Assembly (NCBI RefSeq): GCF_016429155.1
Contig: NZ_JAELUC010000001.1
Coordinates: forward strand, 124,001 to 188,000
Direction: 5' to 3'
Length of the DNA stretch: 64,000 nt
Origin: Pedobacter sp. ASV12
GTDB lineage: Bacteria; Bacteroidota; Bacteroidia; Sphingobacteriales; Sphingobacteriaceae
The position numbers and the translations under genes were made by a program. Positions 18,621 through 27,267 of the stretch are shown here, one piece after another; position 1 is the first letter of the stretch, and each line of letters starts with the position of its first letter. The notes under the pieces were generated by a model. It saw nothing but the letters and a program-made list of their open reading frames with translations. It was not told the origin of the DNA and did not search any database.

Positions 18621-18650
18621 TTAACACTTTACTTAACATGGACTTAACTT
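18621..18650 (+). promoter_or_regulatory. Putative Pho box before the PhoR-like kinase
   Basis: Three direct TTAAC units at 18621, 18633 (TTAACAT) and 18644 (TTAACTT), spaced 12 and 11 bp. The last two have the 7+4+7 layout of a PhoB/PhoP box and end 8 bp before the -7 element TAAATTAG (18659-18666). Identical geometry precedes the DUF47-pit pair. Confidence 0.55.
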
Positions 18651-18658
18651 ATTAGTTG

Positions 18659-18666
18659 TAAATTAG
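18659..18666 (+). promoter_or_regulatory. -7 element of the PhoR-like kinase, 4 nt from the ATG
   Basis: TAAATTAG is one mismatch from TAnnTTTG and is followed by CCTT and then the ATG at 18671, predicting transcription from the start codon itself. The -33 TTTG is absent and the putative Pho box takes its place. Confidence 0.4.
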
Positions 18667-18670
18667 CCTT

Positions 18671-19714
18671 ATGAAGTTAAGCGTACTTGTACTCATCACG
18701 GCACTCGCAGTTGGCCTTTCCATTGGCTTGGTCAACTTCCATTTTCAGGGCAGCTGGTATTATTTACTGATTTCTTTTGGGATTTCGTTTGTAACCAGTT
18801 TTCTGGTTTTTTACTACCTGTTAGAGAAATATATTTATGGCAAGATCAAGCTGATTTATAAACTTATCCACAACCTGAAACTAGGCAAAGACTTGAAGGA
18901 GGCCTTGGGCGAATATGTAAGTTCAGACCCGATTAACGATGTAGAGCAAGAGGTAAAAGAATGGGCCGGCGCCAAAAAACGCGAAATCGAACTCCTTAAA
19001 AAACAGGAACAGTTTAGGCGCGAATTTCTTTCTAACGTATCGCACGAATTTAAAACGCCTTTGTTTGCCATACAGGGCTATATAGAAACCTTGCAGGATT
19101 GTATTGCCGACGACCCGGAAACGGCTATCAAGTTTCTGAAAAAGGCCGAAAACAATGTAGAACGCTTAAGCTATCTCATCAACGACCTCGATTCGATTTC
19201 CAAGCTCGAAACAGGCGAAATACCCATCAATTTCCAGAAATTCGATTTTGTGGTGTTGGCCAAAGAAGTAATGGACAGCCTGGAAGACAGGGCCATGGCC
19301 AACAAAATCAAACTATCGTTCAAGGACAAATACACTGGTCCCACCATAGTGTTTGCCGACAAGGAAAAAATAAGGCAAGTAATGATCAACCTGATCCAGA
19401 ATTCCATCAAATACGGCAATGAAAACGGCGCTACAGCCATCAAGATATTCGAACTGCACGACCAGTTTCTGATCGAGGTAACCGACAATGGCATTGGCAT
19501 TGAAGAGAAGCACCTGAACAGGCTGTTTGAGCGTTTCTACCGCATCGATTCGCACCGCTCGCGCAAAGAAGGCGGCACCGGCTTGGGCTTGGCTATTGTT
19601 AAGCATATTTTGGAAGCGCACCAACAGACCATTTCTGTACGCAGCACGCCCAACATCGGAACTACTTTTGCATTTACCTTGGAAAAGGCCAATCAGAACG
19701 ATTTATTAAAATAG
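18671..19714 (+). CDS. PhoR-like membrane sensor histidine kinase
   Basis: Kinase of 347 aa. Two TM segments (about 5-22 and 29-51) are separated by only six residues, so there is almost no extracytoplasmic sensor, as in PhoR-type kinases that sense through a transporter or PhoU. A linker of about 60 residues lacks a clear PAS domain. His125 lies in SNVSHEFKTPLFA; the ATPase domain shows NLIQNSIKYG, DNGIGIEEKH and GGTGLGLAIVKH. No response regulator is adjacent; instead DUF47 and Pit follow. The Pho-type box upstream supports a phosphate role, which remains an inference. Confidence 0.88.
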   Translation: MKLSVLVLITALAVGLSIGLVNFHFQGSWYYLLISFGISFVTSFLVFYYLLEKYIYGKIKLIYKLIHNLKLGKDLKEALGEYVSSDPINDVEQEVKEWAGAKKREIELLKKQEQFRREFLSNVSHEFKTPLFAIQGYIETLQDCIADDPETAIKFLKKAENNVERLSYLINDLDSISKLETGEIPINFQKFDFVVLAKEVMDSLEDRAMANKIKLSFKDKYTGPTIVFADKEKIRQVMINLIQNSIKYGNENGATAIKIFELHDQFLIEVTDNGIGIEEKHLNRLFERFYRIDSHRSRKEGGTGLGLAIVKHILEAHQQTISVRSTPNIGTTFAFTLEKANQNDLLK

Positions 19715-19723
19715 TTGTTGGAG

Positions 19724-19741
19724 TTAACATTAACTTAACAT
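19724..19741 (+). promoter_or_regulatory. Putative Pho box before DUF47-pit
   Basis: Perfect direct repeat TTAACAT (19724-19730), 4-bp spacer TAAC, TTAACAT (19735-19741). It ends 8 bp before the -7 element at 19750, the same distance as in front of the kinase gene. Confidence 0.6.
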
Positions 19742-19749
19742 AGCAAGCT

Positions 19750-19757
19750 TAGTTTTG
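19750..19757 (+). promoter_or_regulatory. -7 element of DUF47-pit
   Basis: TAGTTTTG, exact TAnnTTTG match, 11 nt before the ATG at 19769. This gives the transporter genes their own promoter within 35-75 nt of the kinase stop. Confidence 0.5.
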
Positions 19758-19768
19758 TATCATATTTA

Positions 19769-20416
19769 ATGAGTATGAATAGCATTTTTAGCTTCTTTAC
19801 CCCTAAGGATAAAAAATTCCAACCTCTATTTGAACAAGCCGGCAGCAACGTTTTAAAGATTGCAGAAGCATTATTGGTCGTGGTAACCACCACCGACTTA
19901 GATAAAAGAAAAGAAGCCATCAAGGAAGTAGAACGCCTTGAGCACGTGGGCGACGATATTACCCACACCATCTTTATCGAACTGAGCAAGAACTTCATTA
20001 CGCCTTTCGACCGCGAAGACATCCACTCTTTGGCCAGCGCCATCGACGATATCGCCGATTACATCCACGCTTCGGCCGGAAACATCGAGCTGTACAACAT
20101 GGTAAACATTGGTGATGCCATGGTCAAACTGGCCGAGCTCTTGGTAGAAATGTGTGCCGACTTGGAAAAAGCCATCAAGGAATTGAGAAGCTTTAAAAAC
20201 ATCAGGGTAATTGCCGATGCCTGCGTAAGGATCAACAGTGCCGAAAACCAGGCCGATTACGCCTGCAATTTGGCCATTGCCCGTTTATTTGAGTTTGAAA
20301 CCAACGCGATAGAATTGATTAAACAGAAGGAGATTTTGCAAACGCTGGAAATCGCAACCGACAAATGCGAAGATGCAGCGAACGTGCTTGAATCTATTTT
20401 GGTTAAAAACGCCTAA
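19769..20416 (+). CDS. DUF47 family PhoU-like phosphate transport accessory protein
   Basis: A 215-aa all-helical cytoplasmic protein resembling PhoU (repeated E/D-rich helices such as EVERLEHVGDDITH and DREDIHSLASAIDD, which bind metal clusters in PhoU-like proteins). DUF47 genes typically precede pit transporter genes and are thought to modulate them. The pit start lies 7 nt after this stop. ATG at 19769 or 19775 (MNSIFSFF) could be used. Confidence 0.92.
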   Translation: MSMNSIFSFFTPKDKKFQPLFEQAGSNVLKIAEALLVVVTTTDLDKRKEAIKEVERLEHVGDDITHTIFIELSKNFITPFDREDIHSLASAIDDIADYIHASAGNIELYNMVNIGDAMVKLAELLVEMCADLEKAIKELRSFKNIRVIADACVRINSAENQADYACNLAIARLFEFETNAIELIKQKEILQTLEIATDKCEDAANVLESILVKNA

Positions 20417-20423
20417 CAAAAAT

Positions 20424-21725
20424 ATGAGTTTAACCCTACTTTTCGTCATCATTGTATTAGCCCTGATTTTCGACTACATCAATGGCTTTCATGATGCCGC
20501 CAATGCCATAGCTACCATTGTTGCAACCAAGGTGTTAACGCCTTTTCAGGCTGTGCTTTGGGCAGCTTTTTTTAATTTTTTGGCTTATTGGGTATTTGGT
20601 TTTGGCGTTGCCGATACGGTAGCCAAGACCGCCAACACCATGGAAATTAACCTGGTGGTGATTTTGGCCGGCGTTATAGCGGCCATTATCTGGAACCTGT
20701 TAACTTGGTGGCTGGGCATTCCTTCCAGTTCGTCGCATACCCTGATTGGAGGTTTTGCAGGCGCCGCCATTGCCCATGCAGGCTTTAACGTAGTACTTTG
20801 GTATAAAGAAGGCAAGGCGGGCGAAATGCCTACCGGCGTATTGGTAATTTTAGGCTTTATTGTACTGGCTCCGGTTATCGGGGCGGTTATTTCCTACTTT
20901 ATTTCCATCTGGTTTCTGCACTCTTCCAAAAAGAGCATCTGGCCAAAAATATTTACCCTAACCTTAATGCTGGTGGTTGGTATTTACATTTACACCCAGA
21001 TTAAATTTTACCACGAAATCAAACACCCGCGCTTCGAATCGCATTTTTGGAGCGTAGTACTTGAAGCCCATAACATCAAATGGCTGCTCGTGGCCTTCAT
21101 CGTCATGTCGGTCAGCTTTTTCTGCCTTATTTTTAGCAGTTTGAACCAAACCCAGTCTACCGCCTGGTTGCGCAAGATGCAACTCTTGTCGTCGGCCTCG
21201 TTTAGCTTGGGCCATGGTGGCAACGACTCGCAAAAAGTAATGGGCATTATCGCAGCTGCAGTAGTAGTTTACATCCATACCAGCGGTGTGTCTATGGATA
21301 GCCTGCCCTCTTGGCTACACGTAATCCTCCCCTCAAAAGGAGCCAACGGCGAAGAAATTGCCGGACAAATGCCTGATTGGATTCCGTTGGCCTGTTACAG
21401 CGCCATTGCAGCGGGTACCTTAAGCGGCGGCTGGAAAATTGTAAAAACCATGGGCTCTAAAATTACCAAGGTAACCCCGTTCGAAGGTGTAACTTCTGAA
21501 ACTGCAGGTGCCTTAACCTTATACTTTACCGAGCATCTTAAAATTCCGGTAAGTACTACGCACACCATTACCGGTTCTATTATCGGCTCTGGCTTAACCA
21601 AAGGCGTATCGGCGGTAAAATGGGGCGTAACCGTAAAACTGATTTGGGCCTGGATACTCACCATACCTGTTTCGGCGGTACTGGCTGCGCTGGTCTATTA
21701 CCTGTTAAGCTTATTTATCCATTAA
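20424..21725 (+). CDS. pit: Low-affinity inorganic phosphate transporter (Pit family)
   Basis: A 433-aa polytopic inner-membrane protein with about ten TM helices. It carries both signature repeats of the PiT family: GFHDAANAIAT near residue 20 and GHGGNDSQKVMG near 255, with the matching SSSHTLIGG and STTHTITGS loops. It imports phosphate with a cation. ATG at 20424 follows DUF47 by 7 nt. The transcript ends at the strong hairpin 21727-21764. Residues 165-235 hold a family-typical cytoplasmic or loop insertion with two further hydrophobic stretches. Confidence 0.95.
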   Translation: MSLTLLFVIIVLALIFDYINGFHDAANAIATIVATKVLTPFQAVLWAAFFNFLAYWVFGFGVADTVAKTANTMEINLVVILAGVIAAIIWNLLTWWLGIPSSSSHTLIGGFAGAAIAHAGFNVVLWYKEGKAGEMPTGVLVILGFIVLAPVIGAVISYFISIWFLHSSKKSIWPKIFTLTLMLVVGIYIYTQIKFYHEIKHPRFESHFWSVVLEAHNIKWLLVAFIVMSVSFFCLIFSSLNQTQSTAWLRKMQLLSSASFSLGHGGNDSQKVMGIIAAAVVVYIHTSGVSMDSLPSWLHVILPSKGANGEEIAGQMPDWIPLACYSAIAAGTLSGGWKIVKTMGSKITKVTPFEGVTSETAGALTLYFTEHLKIPVSTTHTITGSIIGSGLTKGVSAVKWGVTVKLIWAWILTIPVSAVLAALVYYLLSLFIH

Positions 21726-21726
21726 T

Positions 21727-21764
21727 AAAAAAAGGCTTTAAGATTTAACTTAAAGCCTTTTTTT
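21727..21764. terminator. Bidirectional terminator between pit and the PaiB-like gene
   Basis: AAAAAGGCTTTAAG and CTTAAAGCCTTTTT form a 14-bp-plus stem around a 6-nt loop, with A-runs and T-runs on both sides. The stop codon of the PaiB-like gene (21750-21752) lies within the right arm. Confidence 0.9.
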
Positions 21765-22364
21765 CATGTCACGGGCTACCTGCTGCGCATCGGCATCGCC
21801 ATGCTGTTCCAGGTTTTCGATGATTTTCTTGCGGTTGGCCTCCGTATGGTTTTGGCTCAGCTTGAAAACATTGGCCAAGCCCTCTACCCTGATTTCGAAA
21901 CCACTGATGGCTTTGAGGTTCTTCTCGATGTAATCGTCAGTCATGCGATGAAACGCCGCCTGGCTCGTTGCCGGATCTTCGTAGCTGTTGGTTAACTGTT
22001 TGATTACCTCTCGGGTTCCAGCTTCATCCATCAGCCTTATTTTACCTTTGGCCTGCACCGAGCTATAGTTCCAGGTAGAGGCTCCTGCCGGATTTTCGTA
22101 AACCGAAGCGCTGACATAGGCATGGGCACCCGTAAATAAGGCCAGCACGTTTTCGTTTTGAGCATAAGCTTCGTGATGATCGGTTTTTTTCATCACATGA
22201 CCAACAATACGCAAGCCCTGTTCGTTTTGATAAACCTGAACAGGCACTTGGGTAGCTACCGGGTACATTCCATCAAAACCAATTAAGGTGATAAAAGGAT
22301 GCGCCTGCATAAAAGCCCATACTTTTTGGGCATCTTTTTCTTCAAACTTAGAATTTTTGTACAT
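21750..22364 (-). CDS. PaiB-type FMN-binding (pyridoxamine oxidase-fold) protein
   Basis: A 204-aa cytoplasmic flavin-binding split-barrel protein matching PaiB, annotated as an FMN-binding negative transcriptional regulator. Typical features are the early FITLIGFDGMYPVATQVPV strand region, the MKKTDHHEAY segment and the TWNYSSVQAKGKIRL core motif. Bacillus PaiB is linked to sporulation and protease control; that role cannot be carried over, and members may be enzymes. It stands alone and converges with pit over a shared terminator. Confidence 0.88.
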   Translation of the reverse strand: MYKNSKFEEKDAQKVWAFMQAHPFITLIGFDGMYPVATQVPVQVYQNEQGLRIVGHVMKKTDHHEAYAQNENVLALFTGAHAYVSASVYENPAGASTWNYSSVQAKGKIRLMDEAGTREVIKQLTNSYEDPATSQAAFHRMTDDYIEKNLKAISGFEIRVEGLANVFKLSQNHTEANRKKIIENLEQHGDADAQQVARDMKKRL

Positions 22365-22410
22365 TTTAAAGGGGAATTAGGACCAACAAACAGACCGGGA
22401 ACTGCAGCAA

Positions 22411-23670
22411 CTAAAACTCGATGCTCAATTCTACTTTAGAATCTGAAGGATGATGCCGGACCCAATTTGGCCCTTCCTTAACCAAGCGGATGGCTTCATC
22501 GTCTTCGGCCTTGGTTAAGCCTTTTACCACCTTGATATGGCTTGGCCTGCCTTTGGCATCAACCTCAAAGCTAAGCAACACCATTCTGTTGGCCACAGCG
22601 CCTTTGTAAAGCTTATTATTGCTGTTTAGGTATTCCCTGTACTTGGCCCAGCTTTCGGCTGGCGTTGGGGGGGCTATTTTAGCCTTGCTTATATTTACCG
22701 TTACCTCTTTCAGGGTTTGATCGGCAGGTTCCAATTCGATGATGGCTTTATTGGCTTTAGTACTTACCTCTTTGGCATTAAAGCCCAAATAATTAACGGT
22801 TAGGCTTTGGCTGTTGCTACTGTCAAGGCGCAGGCTAAATTCGCCTTTGCTATTGGTCATGGTTCTGATGTTGGTGTTCAGCACCTTCACATCGGCACCC
22901 GGAATAGGCAAACCATCTATTTTGGAAATGACTTTGCCACTAAAAATATCGGGAGAAAAGGTAACGCCTGGTGCCCGGCCACTAAGGGTTTGATTTAAAG
23001 GCCTGGCTTCTCTTTTGGCCACGGCTACGTTGCTCAGGCTATCTACTTTAAGCGCGCGGACCTGCATTGCCATTGGCGCTGGTGGGGCGGCGGCTACGCT
23101 CACTTCGTTCTTGTCGCTTACTTCTGCGACCGTTTTGTTGGCCAATATATCTTCTGGAGCAGTTTTGGCAACAGCCTTCCCTTTAGGGTTGAGTTTGGCG
23201 AGGCTGCTGGTTTTGGCACTGGCCAGGGCTTTATCAACTTCACTGGCTACGGTGGCATCGGCAATAGGCGCTTCGGTTTTTTTAGTGGCAACTTGGGGTG
23301 CCGTATTTACTTCTACCTGCTTAGGCTGCTGCTTGGCCAATTGTTCGCGGTTGTTGCTTTCCCTCATCCAAAACAAGAGGCTGGCCACCACAAAAAGTAC
23401 GGCGGCGGCGGCCGCAATGCTTAGGCGTTGCGAAGTTAGGCGCCATCTTTTTTGTTCAATCGGCTTTTGGGCAATGCGTTCCTGCAATTGTTTTTGAAGC
23501 AGGGATAAAGACTGGGCACGCTTGGGCGATTGGCTCAAGCCAGCTAGGGCTTCGGCCACGAAAGGATCCTCAAGCGAAAGTTTTTCCACCTGATGCATCT
23601 TTTGGGCATCGAGCTTACCATCAAGGTAATCTTCCAATACTTCAATATCTATCCACTCGTTATAGCTCAC
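22411..23670 (-). CDS. Anti-sigma-like membrane protein with CarboxypepD_reg and TonB C-terminal domains
   Basis: A 419-aa protein. The N-terminal cytoplasmic part (1-80; EDYLDGKLDAQKMHQVEKL) resembles anti-sigma factors without zinc-ligand cysteines. One TM helix spans 83-102. An Ala/Lys/Glu-rich stalk covers about 105-235, a plug-like LSGRAPGVTF segment lies near 240, a CarboxypepD_reg-like beta domain follows, and a TonB C-terminal-like domain fills the last 90 residues. It starts with GTG inside the end of the sigma factor gene (11-bp overlap), so translation is coupled. I infer that it holds the sigma factor and passes an envelope signal through the TonB-like tail. Confidence 0.75.
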   Translation of the reverse strand: MSYNEWIDIEVLEDYLDGKLDAQKMHQVEKLSLEDPFVAEALAGLSQSPKRAQSLSLLQKQLQERIAQKPIEQKRWRLTSQRLSIAAAAAVLFVVASLLFWMRESNNREQLAKQQPKQVEVNTAPQVATKKTEAPIADATVASEVDKALASAKTSSLAKLNPKGKAVAKTAPEDILANKTVAEVSDKNEVSVAAAPPAPMAMQVRALKVDSLSNVAVAKREARPLNQTLSGRAPGVTFSPDIFSGKVISKIDGLPIPGADVKVLNTNIRTMTNSKGEFSLRLDSSNSQSLTVNYLGFNAKEVSTKANKAIIELEPADQTLKEVTVNISKAKIAPPTPAESWAKYREYLNSNNKLYKGAVANRMVLLSFEVDAKGRPSHIKVVKGLTKAEDDEAIRLVKEGPNWVRHHPSDSKVELSIEF

Positions 23671-24238
23671 TGTTCTTTTCTATGCAAATTTTCAAATTTC
23701 TCTTCCCATTTTGGATATAGCTCTTCACTTTGAGCATATCGTAGCCGGTTATATCGGCTACTTCCTTATAGCATTTCTCCTGCAAGTAGAACAGTTCCAC
23801 ACTCTTTCTCTGCTCTTCAGACAAGGTTTCCATGCACTTTTCCATCAAGGTAAGCTGCGTTTCTTTTGCATCGTCAATATCCAGATGCACAAAGTCCTCG
23901 TTTTCCACAAAATTATCTTCCAAAGTTACGGTAGGATTTTTTGTAGACTTGCGCAAGGCCATTAGGCAGTGGTTCCGGGTAAGCACATGGAGCCAGCTTT
24001 TGAAGTTCTGTACCTGGTGCAGCTTCAGTTTCAACACCAGTTCTTCAAAAATCTGCATCACGGCATCCTTGCTCTGCTCTTCGTCTCTAAAATAATTGAA
24101 GCAGACCCCAAAAACCAGGTGCATGTATTTGTTGTAGAGCGTACCCAATGCCTCCAAATCACCGCTTTTCTGATAGGTTGCAATCAGTTCAGAATCGTCG
24201 TGCTGATTAATCTTGGTGGTATTTTTGATAAACTTCAA
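23660..24238 (-). CDS. ECF-type RNA polymerase sigma factor
   Basis: A 192-aa sigma-70 family factor. Region 2 lies around residues 35-100 (LYNKYMHLVFGVCFNYF, then FKSWLHVLTRNHCLMALRK) and region 4 around 130-185 (METLSEEQRKSVELFYLQ, then GYDMLKVKSYIQNGKRNL). The start is TTG at 24238: no in-frame ATG exists before a stop codon just upstream, and the next ATG would delete region 2. It overlaps the anti-sigma-like gene by 11 bp and is divergent from the von Willebrand protein gene, a likely target. Confidence 0.9.
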   Translation of the reverse strand: MKFIKNTTKINQHDDSELIATYQKSGDLEALGTLYNKYMHLVFGVCFNYFRDEEQSKDAVMQIFEELVLKLKLHQVQNFKSWLHVLTRNHCLMALRKSTKNPTVTLEDNFVENEDFVHLDIDDAKETQLTLMEKCMETLSEEQRKSVELFYLQEKCYKEVADITGYDMLKVKSYIQNGKRNLKICIEKNSEL

Positions 24239-24338
24239 TGTGGGCCGCTGCTAAATCTTATCCAAGTATAAAAAATATTTTCCGTTGTGGCTATGGAAAT
24301 CTGAGAAAGCTGCCATCATCAAACAAAACCTACAGCTC

Positions 24339-26273
24339 ATGAAAAGATTAATACTACCTTTTTTGGCCTTGTTCATTTTGTTTGGATTTAAGGGCATAAC
24401 CACCAGAACCATTACTGGAACAATCGTTGATAAAACAGATGGGAAAGGAATCCAATTGGCAAGCGTCAGAGCAATGCCCAGCAAGAACAAAGTAACCACC
24501 GACAATAATGGCCAGTTCAAGCTAGAGATCAACAAAAACGACAAAACCTTTGAAGTTTCCTATCTCGGCTATAAAACACAAACCATTACGATTACCAAGG
24601 CAAACCATTACGAGATCCGGCTCGAAGAAGATTCTCATTCGCTAAACGAAGTGGTTGTGGTTGGTTATACGGCACAATTGAAAAGAAGAGAGGTCGCATC
24701 ATCCTCCAGTTCCCTAATTAGCGCGAAGGAAATGCGAAGTCAACAAGGCAAGGCGGCAGGAGTTGTAATTCGAGGCCATAATTCCTTTCAAAAAGACAAA
24801 CCCGTTCATGATACCGAAAGCTATAGTGCCATTAAGGAAAACGGTTTTTTGAAGGCCAACAAAAATCCTTTATCTACCTTTTCTATTGATGTAGATGCGG
24901 CTTCGTATAGCAACATGCGCCGTTTTATCAACAATGGCAGTTTGCCTCCAAAAGACGCCGTACGTATCGAAGAAATGATCAATTATTTCGATTACGACTA
25001 TGCGGACCCAACCGGAAATGATCCGGTAAATATTGTAACAGAGCTAGCACCAGCCCCTTGGAACAGCAAACATCTGTTGTTACATATTGGCTTGAAGGCC
25101 AAAAAAATCGCTACCCCGCACCTGCCAGCATCGAATTTAGTATTCTTGATCGATGTTTCTGGATCAATGAACGATGAAAACAAACTGCCGTTGCTGGTTT
25201 CCTCGTTAAAGCTCCTTACCGATCAGCTGAGGAAACAAGATAAGGTTGCTATCGTAGTATATGCCGGCAGTTCTGGCTTGGTATTGCCTTCTACTTCTGG
25301 GGCCAACAAAACGACCATCAAAGACGCTTTGAGCAGACTGAGCGCAGGTGGTTCTACAGCTGGTGGCGCCGGATTGGCATTGGCCTATAGAGTGGCAACC
25401 GAAAACTTTATTAAGGAGGGAAACAACCGCATTATTTTGGCCACAGACGGCGATTTTAACGTGGGCGCCAGCAGCGATGCCGCTATGGAACGCCTTATTG
25501 AGGAGAAACGCAAAAGCGGCGTATTCCTGACGGTACTGGGCTACGGAATGGGCAATTATAAAGATAGCAAAATGGAAACCTTAGCCGATAAAGGTAATGG
25601 CAACTATGCCTATATCGACAATATTATGGAGGCGAAAAAAGTGTTGGTGAACGAGTTTGGAGGCACCTTGTTTACGGTAGCCAAAGACGTGAAACTTCAG
25701 TTGGAATTCAATCCATCCAAGGTACAGGCTTATCGGTTAATCGGTTATGAAAACCGCCTGCTTAACGACGAGGATTTTAACGACGACCAGAAAGACGCTG
25801 GCGATATGGGATCGGGACATACGGTTACTGCACTTTACGAAATCATACCGGTTGGCGAAAAAAGCGAGTTCATTGCTAACGTTGACGAGCTTAAATACCA
25901 AAAGACAAAAGCCTTGGCCAGCCATAACGATGAAATGCTGACCATTAAGCTCCGCTACAAAGAACCTAGCGCCAACAAAAGTAAGCGCCTGCAAAAAATA
26001 GTTCGATACGAGGCGATGTCTACCAACACTAGCGACAATTTCAGGTTTGCGGCAGCTGTGGCCGAATTTGGCATGTTGTTGTGCCAGTCCGAGTTTAAGC
26101 AAACCAGCAGCTTCGAACAAGTCATAGACCTTGCCAATGGAGCAAAAGGCAAAGACAAAGAAGGCTATCGCACAGCGTTTCTAAAATTAGTGCAGTCGGC
26201 CAAATTAATGGCAAAAGATTTGCTTAATATTGCCGATAGAAACGGTGATGGGGAGGAGCGCAATAAACGCTAG
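24339..26273 (+). CDS. von Willebrand (YfbK-type) protein with CarboxypepD_reg domain
   Basis: A 644-aa exported protein. A signal sequence (1-20) is followed by a CarboxypepD_reg-like domain (22-98), then LNEVVVVGY (102-110) and QGKAAGVVIRG (136-146), remnants of the start of a SusC plug. The YfbK-type N-terminal domain follows (FSIDVDAASYSNMRRF, about 181-196). The vWA domain has MIDAS motif DVSGS at 272-276, and a DUF3520-like C-terminus closes the protein. ATG at 24339 is preferred because it begins the signal peptide. It is divergent from the sigma factor by 100 bp. vWA/YfbK proteins beside ECF sigma factors are recurrent; function unknown. Confidence 0.88.
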   Translation: MKRLILPFLALFILFGFKGITTRTITGTIVDKTDGKGIQLASVRAMPSKNKVTTDNNGQFKLEINKNDKTFEVSYLGYKTQTITITKANHYEIRLEEDSHSLNEVVVVGYTAQLKRREVASSSSSLISAKEMRSQQGKAAGVVIRGHNSFQKDKPVHDTESYSAIKENGFLKANKNPLSTFSIDVDAASYSNMRRFINNGSLPPKDAVRIEEMINYFDYDYADPTGNDPVNIVTELAPAPWNSKHLLLHIGLKAKKIATPHLPASNLVFLIDVSGSMNDENKLPLLVSSLKLLTDQLRKQDKVAIVVYAGSSGLVLPSTSGANKTTIKDALSRLSAGGSTAGGAGLALAYRVATENFIKEGNNRIILATDGDFNVGASSDAAMERLIEEKRKSGVFLTVLGYGMGNYKDSKMETLADKGNGNYAYIDNIMEAKKVLVNEFGGTLFTVAKDVKLQLEFNPSKVQAYRLIGYENRLLNDEDFNDDQKDAGDMGSGHTVTALYEIIPVGEKSEFIANVDELKYQKTKALASHNDEMLTIKLRYKEPSANKSKRLQKIVRYEAMSTNTSDNFRFAAAVAEFGMLLCQSEFKQTSSFEQVIDLANGAKGKDKEGYRTAFLKLVQSAKLMAKDLLNIADRNGDGEERNKR

Positions 26274-26308
26274 CCACCATCTTTTCCGCTCTTTTAACAA
26301 TTGAAAAG

Positions 26309-27052
26309 ATGATGATAAAAAAACTAGGTTTATTTTTTACCGCTGGCGCTCTATTATGCCTCAGCAGCTGCGATGTGCAGAGCCAATCGAAAATCGGCAA
26401 CATTTTAAAGCAAATTCCGACCAGCGGCAACCCTACCACCTTAGAAATTGGACAGGGCATTAAACAGGCCCTCGAAATCGGAACTTCGGAGGGGGCCGAC
26501 AAACTTTCGGCAAAAGACGGCTTTTTTGGCAACCTGGCCGTGAAGATCCTTTTTCCGCCAGAAGCACAAAAGGTTGAAAAAACACTGAGAAGCGTGGGCT
26601 TAAATGCTTTGGCCGACAATGTAATCCTGAGCATTAACCGCGCCGCCGAAGATGCCGCCAAGGAAGCCAAGCCTATTTTCCTTTCGGCTATCAAGCAAAT
26701 GACCATTGCCGATGCCACCAACATCCTGCTGGGCGACAAGGATGCGGCTACACAGTATTTCAAACGCGTAACCACTGCGCAGCTGATGGAAAAATTCAAG
26801 CCGGTAATTACCAACAGCCTGGGCAAGGTAGGTGCTACCAAATATTGGGGCGATGCCGCTACGGCCTACAACAAGCTGCCTTTGGTAAAGCCAGTAAACA
26901 CCGATTTATCGAGCTATGTGGCACAAAAAGCCATCGACGGCATGTTTATCCAAGTGGCACAGGAAGAGCTTAAAATCAGGGACAACATCAATGCCCGCTC
27001 TACCACTTTGCTGCAAAAAGTATTCGGCTATGCCGACAACAAAAAGAAATAA
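26309..27052 (+). CDS. DUF4197 family lipoprotein
   Basis: A 247-aa lipoprotein. The lipobox LSSC places the lipidated cysteine near residue 22. The rest is a helical DUF4197 domain (IGQGIKQALEIGTSEGADKL near 48, then GFFGNLAVKILFPPEAQKVE). The function is unknown. ATG at 26309 is directly followed by another ATG at 26312, which may be the real start. It lies 35 nt after the vWA gene on the same strand and could be co-transcribed with it. Confidence 0.88.
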   Translation: MMIKKLGLFFTAGALLCLSSCDVQSQSKIGNILKQIPTSGNPTTLEIGQGIKQALEIGTSEGADKLSAKDGFFGNLAVKILFPPEAQKVEKTLRSVGLNALADNVILSINRAAEDAAKEAKPIFLSAIKQMTIADATNILLGDKDAATQYFKRVTTAQLMEKFKPVITNSLGKVGATKYWGDAATAYNKLPLVKPVNTDLSSYVAQKAIDGMFIQVAQEELKIRDNINARSTTLLQKVFGYADNKKK

Positions 27053-27173
27053 AGTGCAACTGATGGGCCTATGCTTTCCGCTACGCATAAATTGTTGATT
27101 TGTTAATAAAAATTTCACCAATTAAAACCAAATTCTTGCTAGCTTGTTCTATCAAAAAAAGAAGAAGTCATCT

Positions 27174-27230
27174 ATGGCAAAACAAAAACAACCAACGAAA
27201 AAAAGTCCTGTGAACGGGCGATCCGTGTAG
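27174..27230 (+). CDS. Possible 18-residue basic microprotein
   Basis: ATG at 27174 opens an 18-codon frame, MAKQKQPTKKSPVNGRSV, preceded by GAAGAAG seven bases upstream and followed by a terminator at 27268-27296. The composition (five Lys/Arg in the first ten residues) is unlike random Bacteroidota intergenic sequence. I do not recognise a family; the transcript could instead be a small RNA. Confidence 0.3.
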   Translation: MAKQKQPTKKSPVNGRSV

Positions 27231-27267
27231 GGCAGGCAAAGCATAGCTAACCAGCAGTTAAAGAAAA

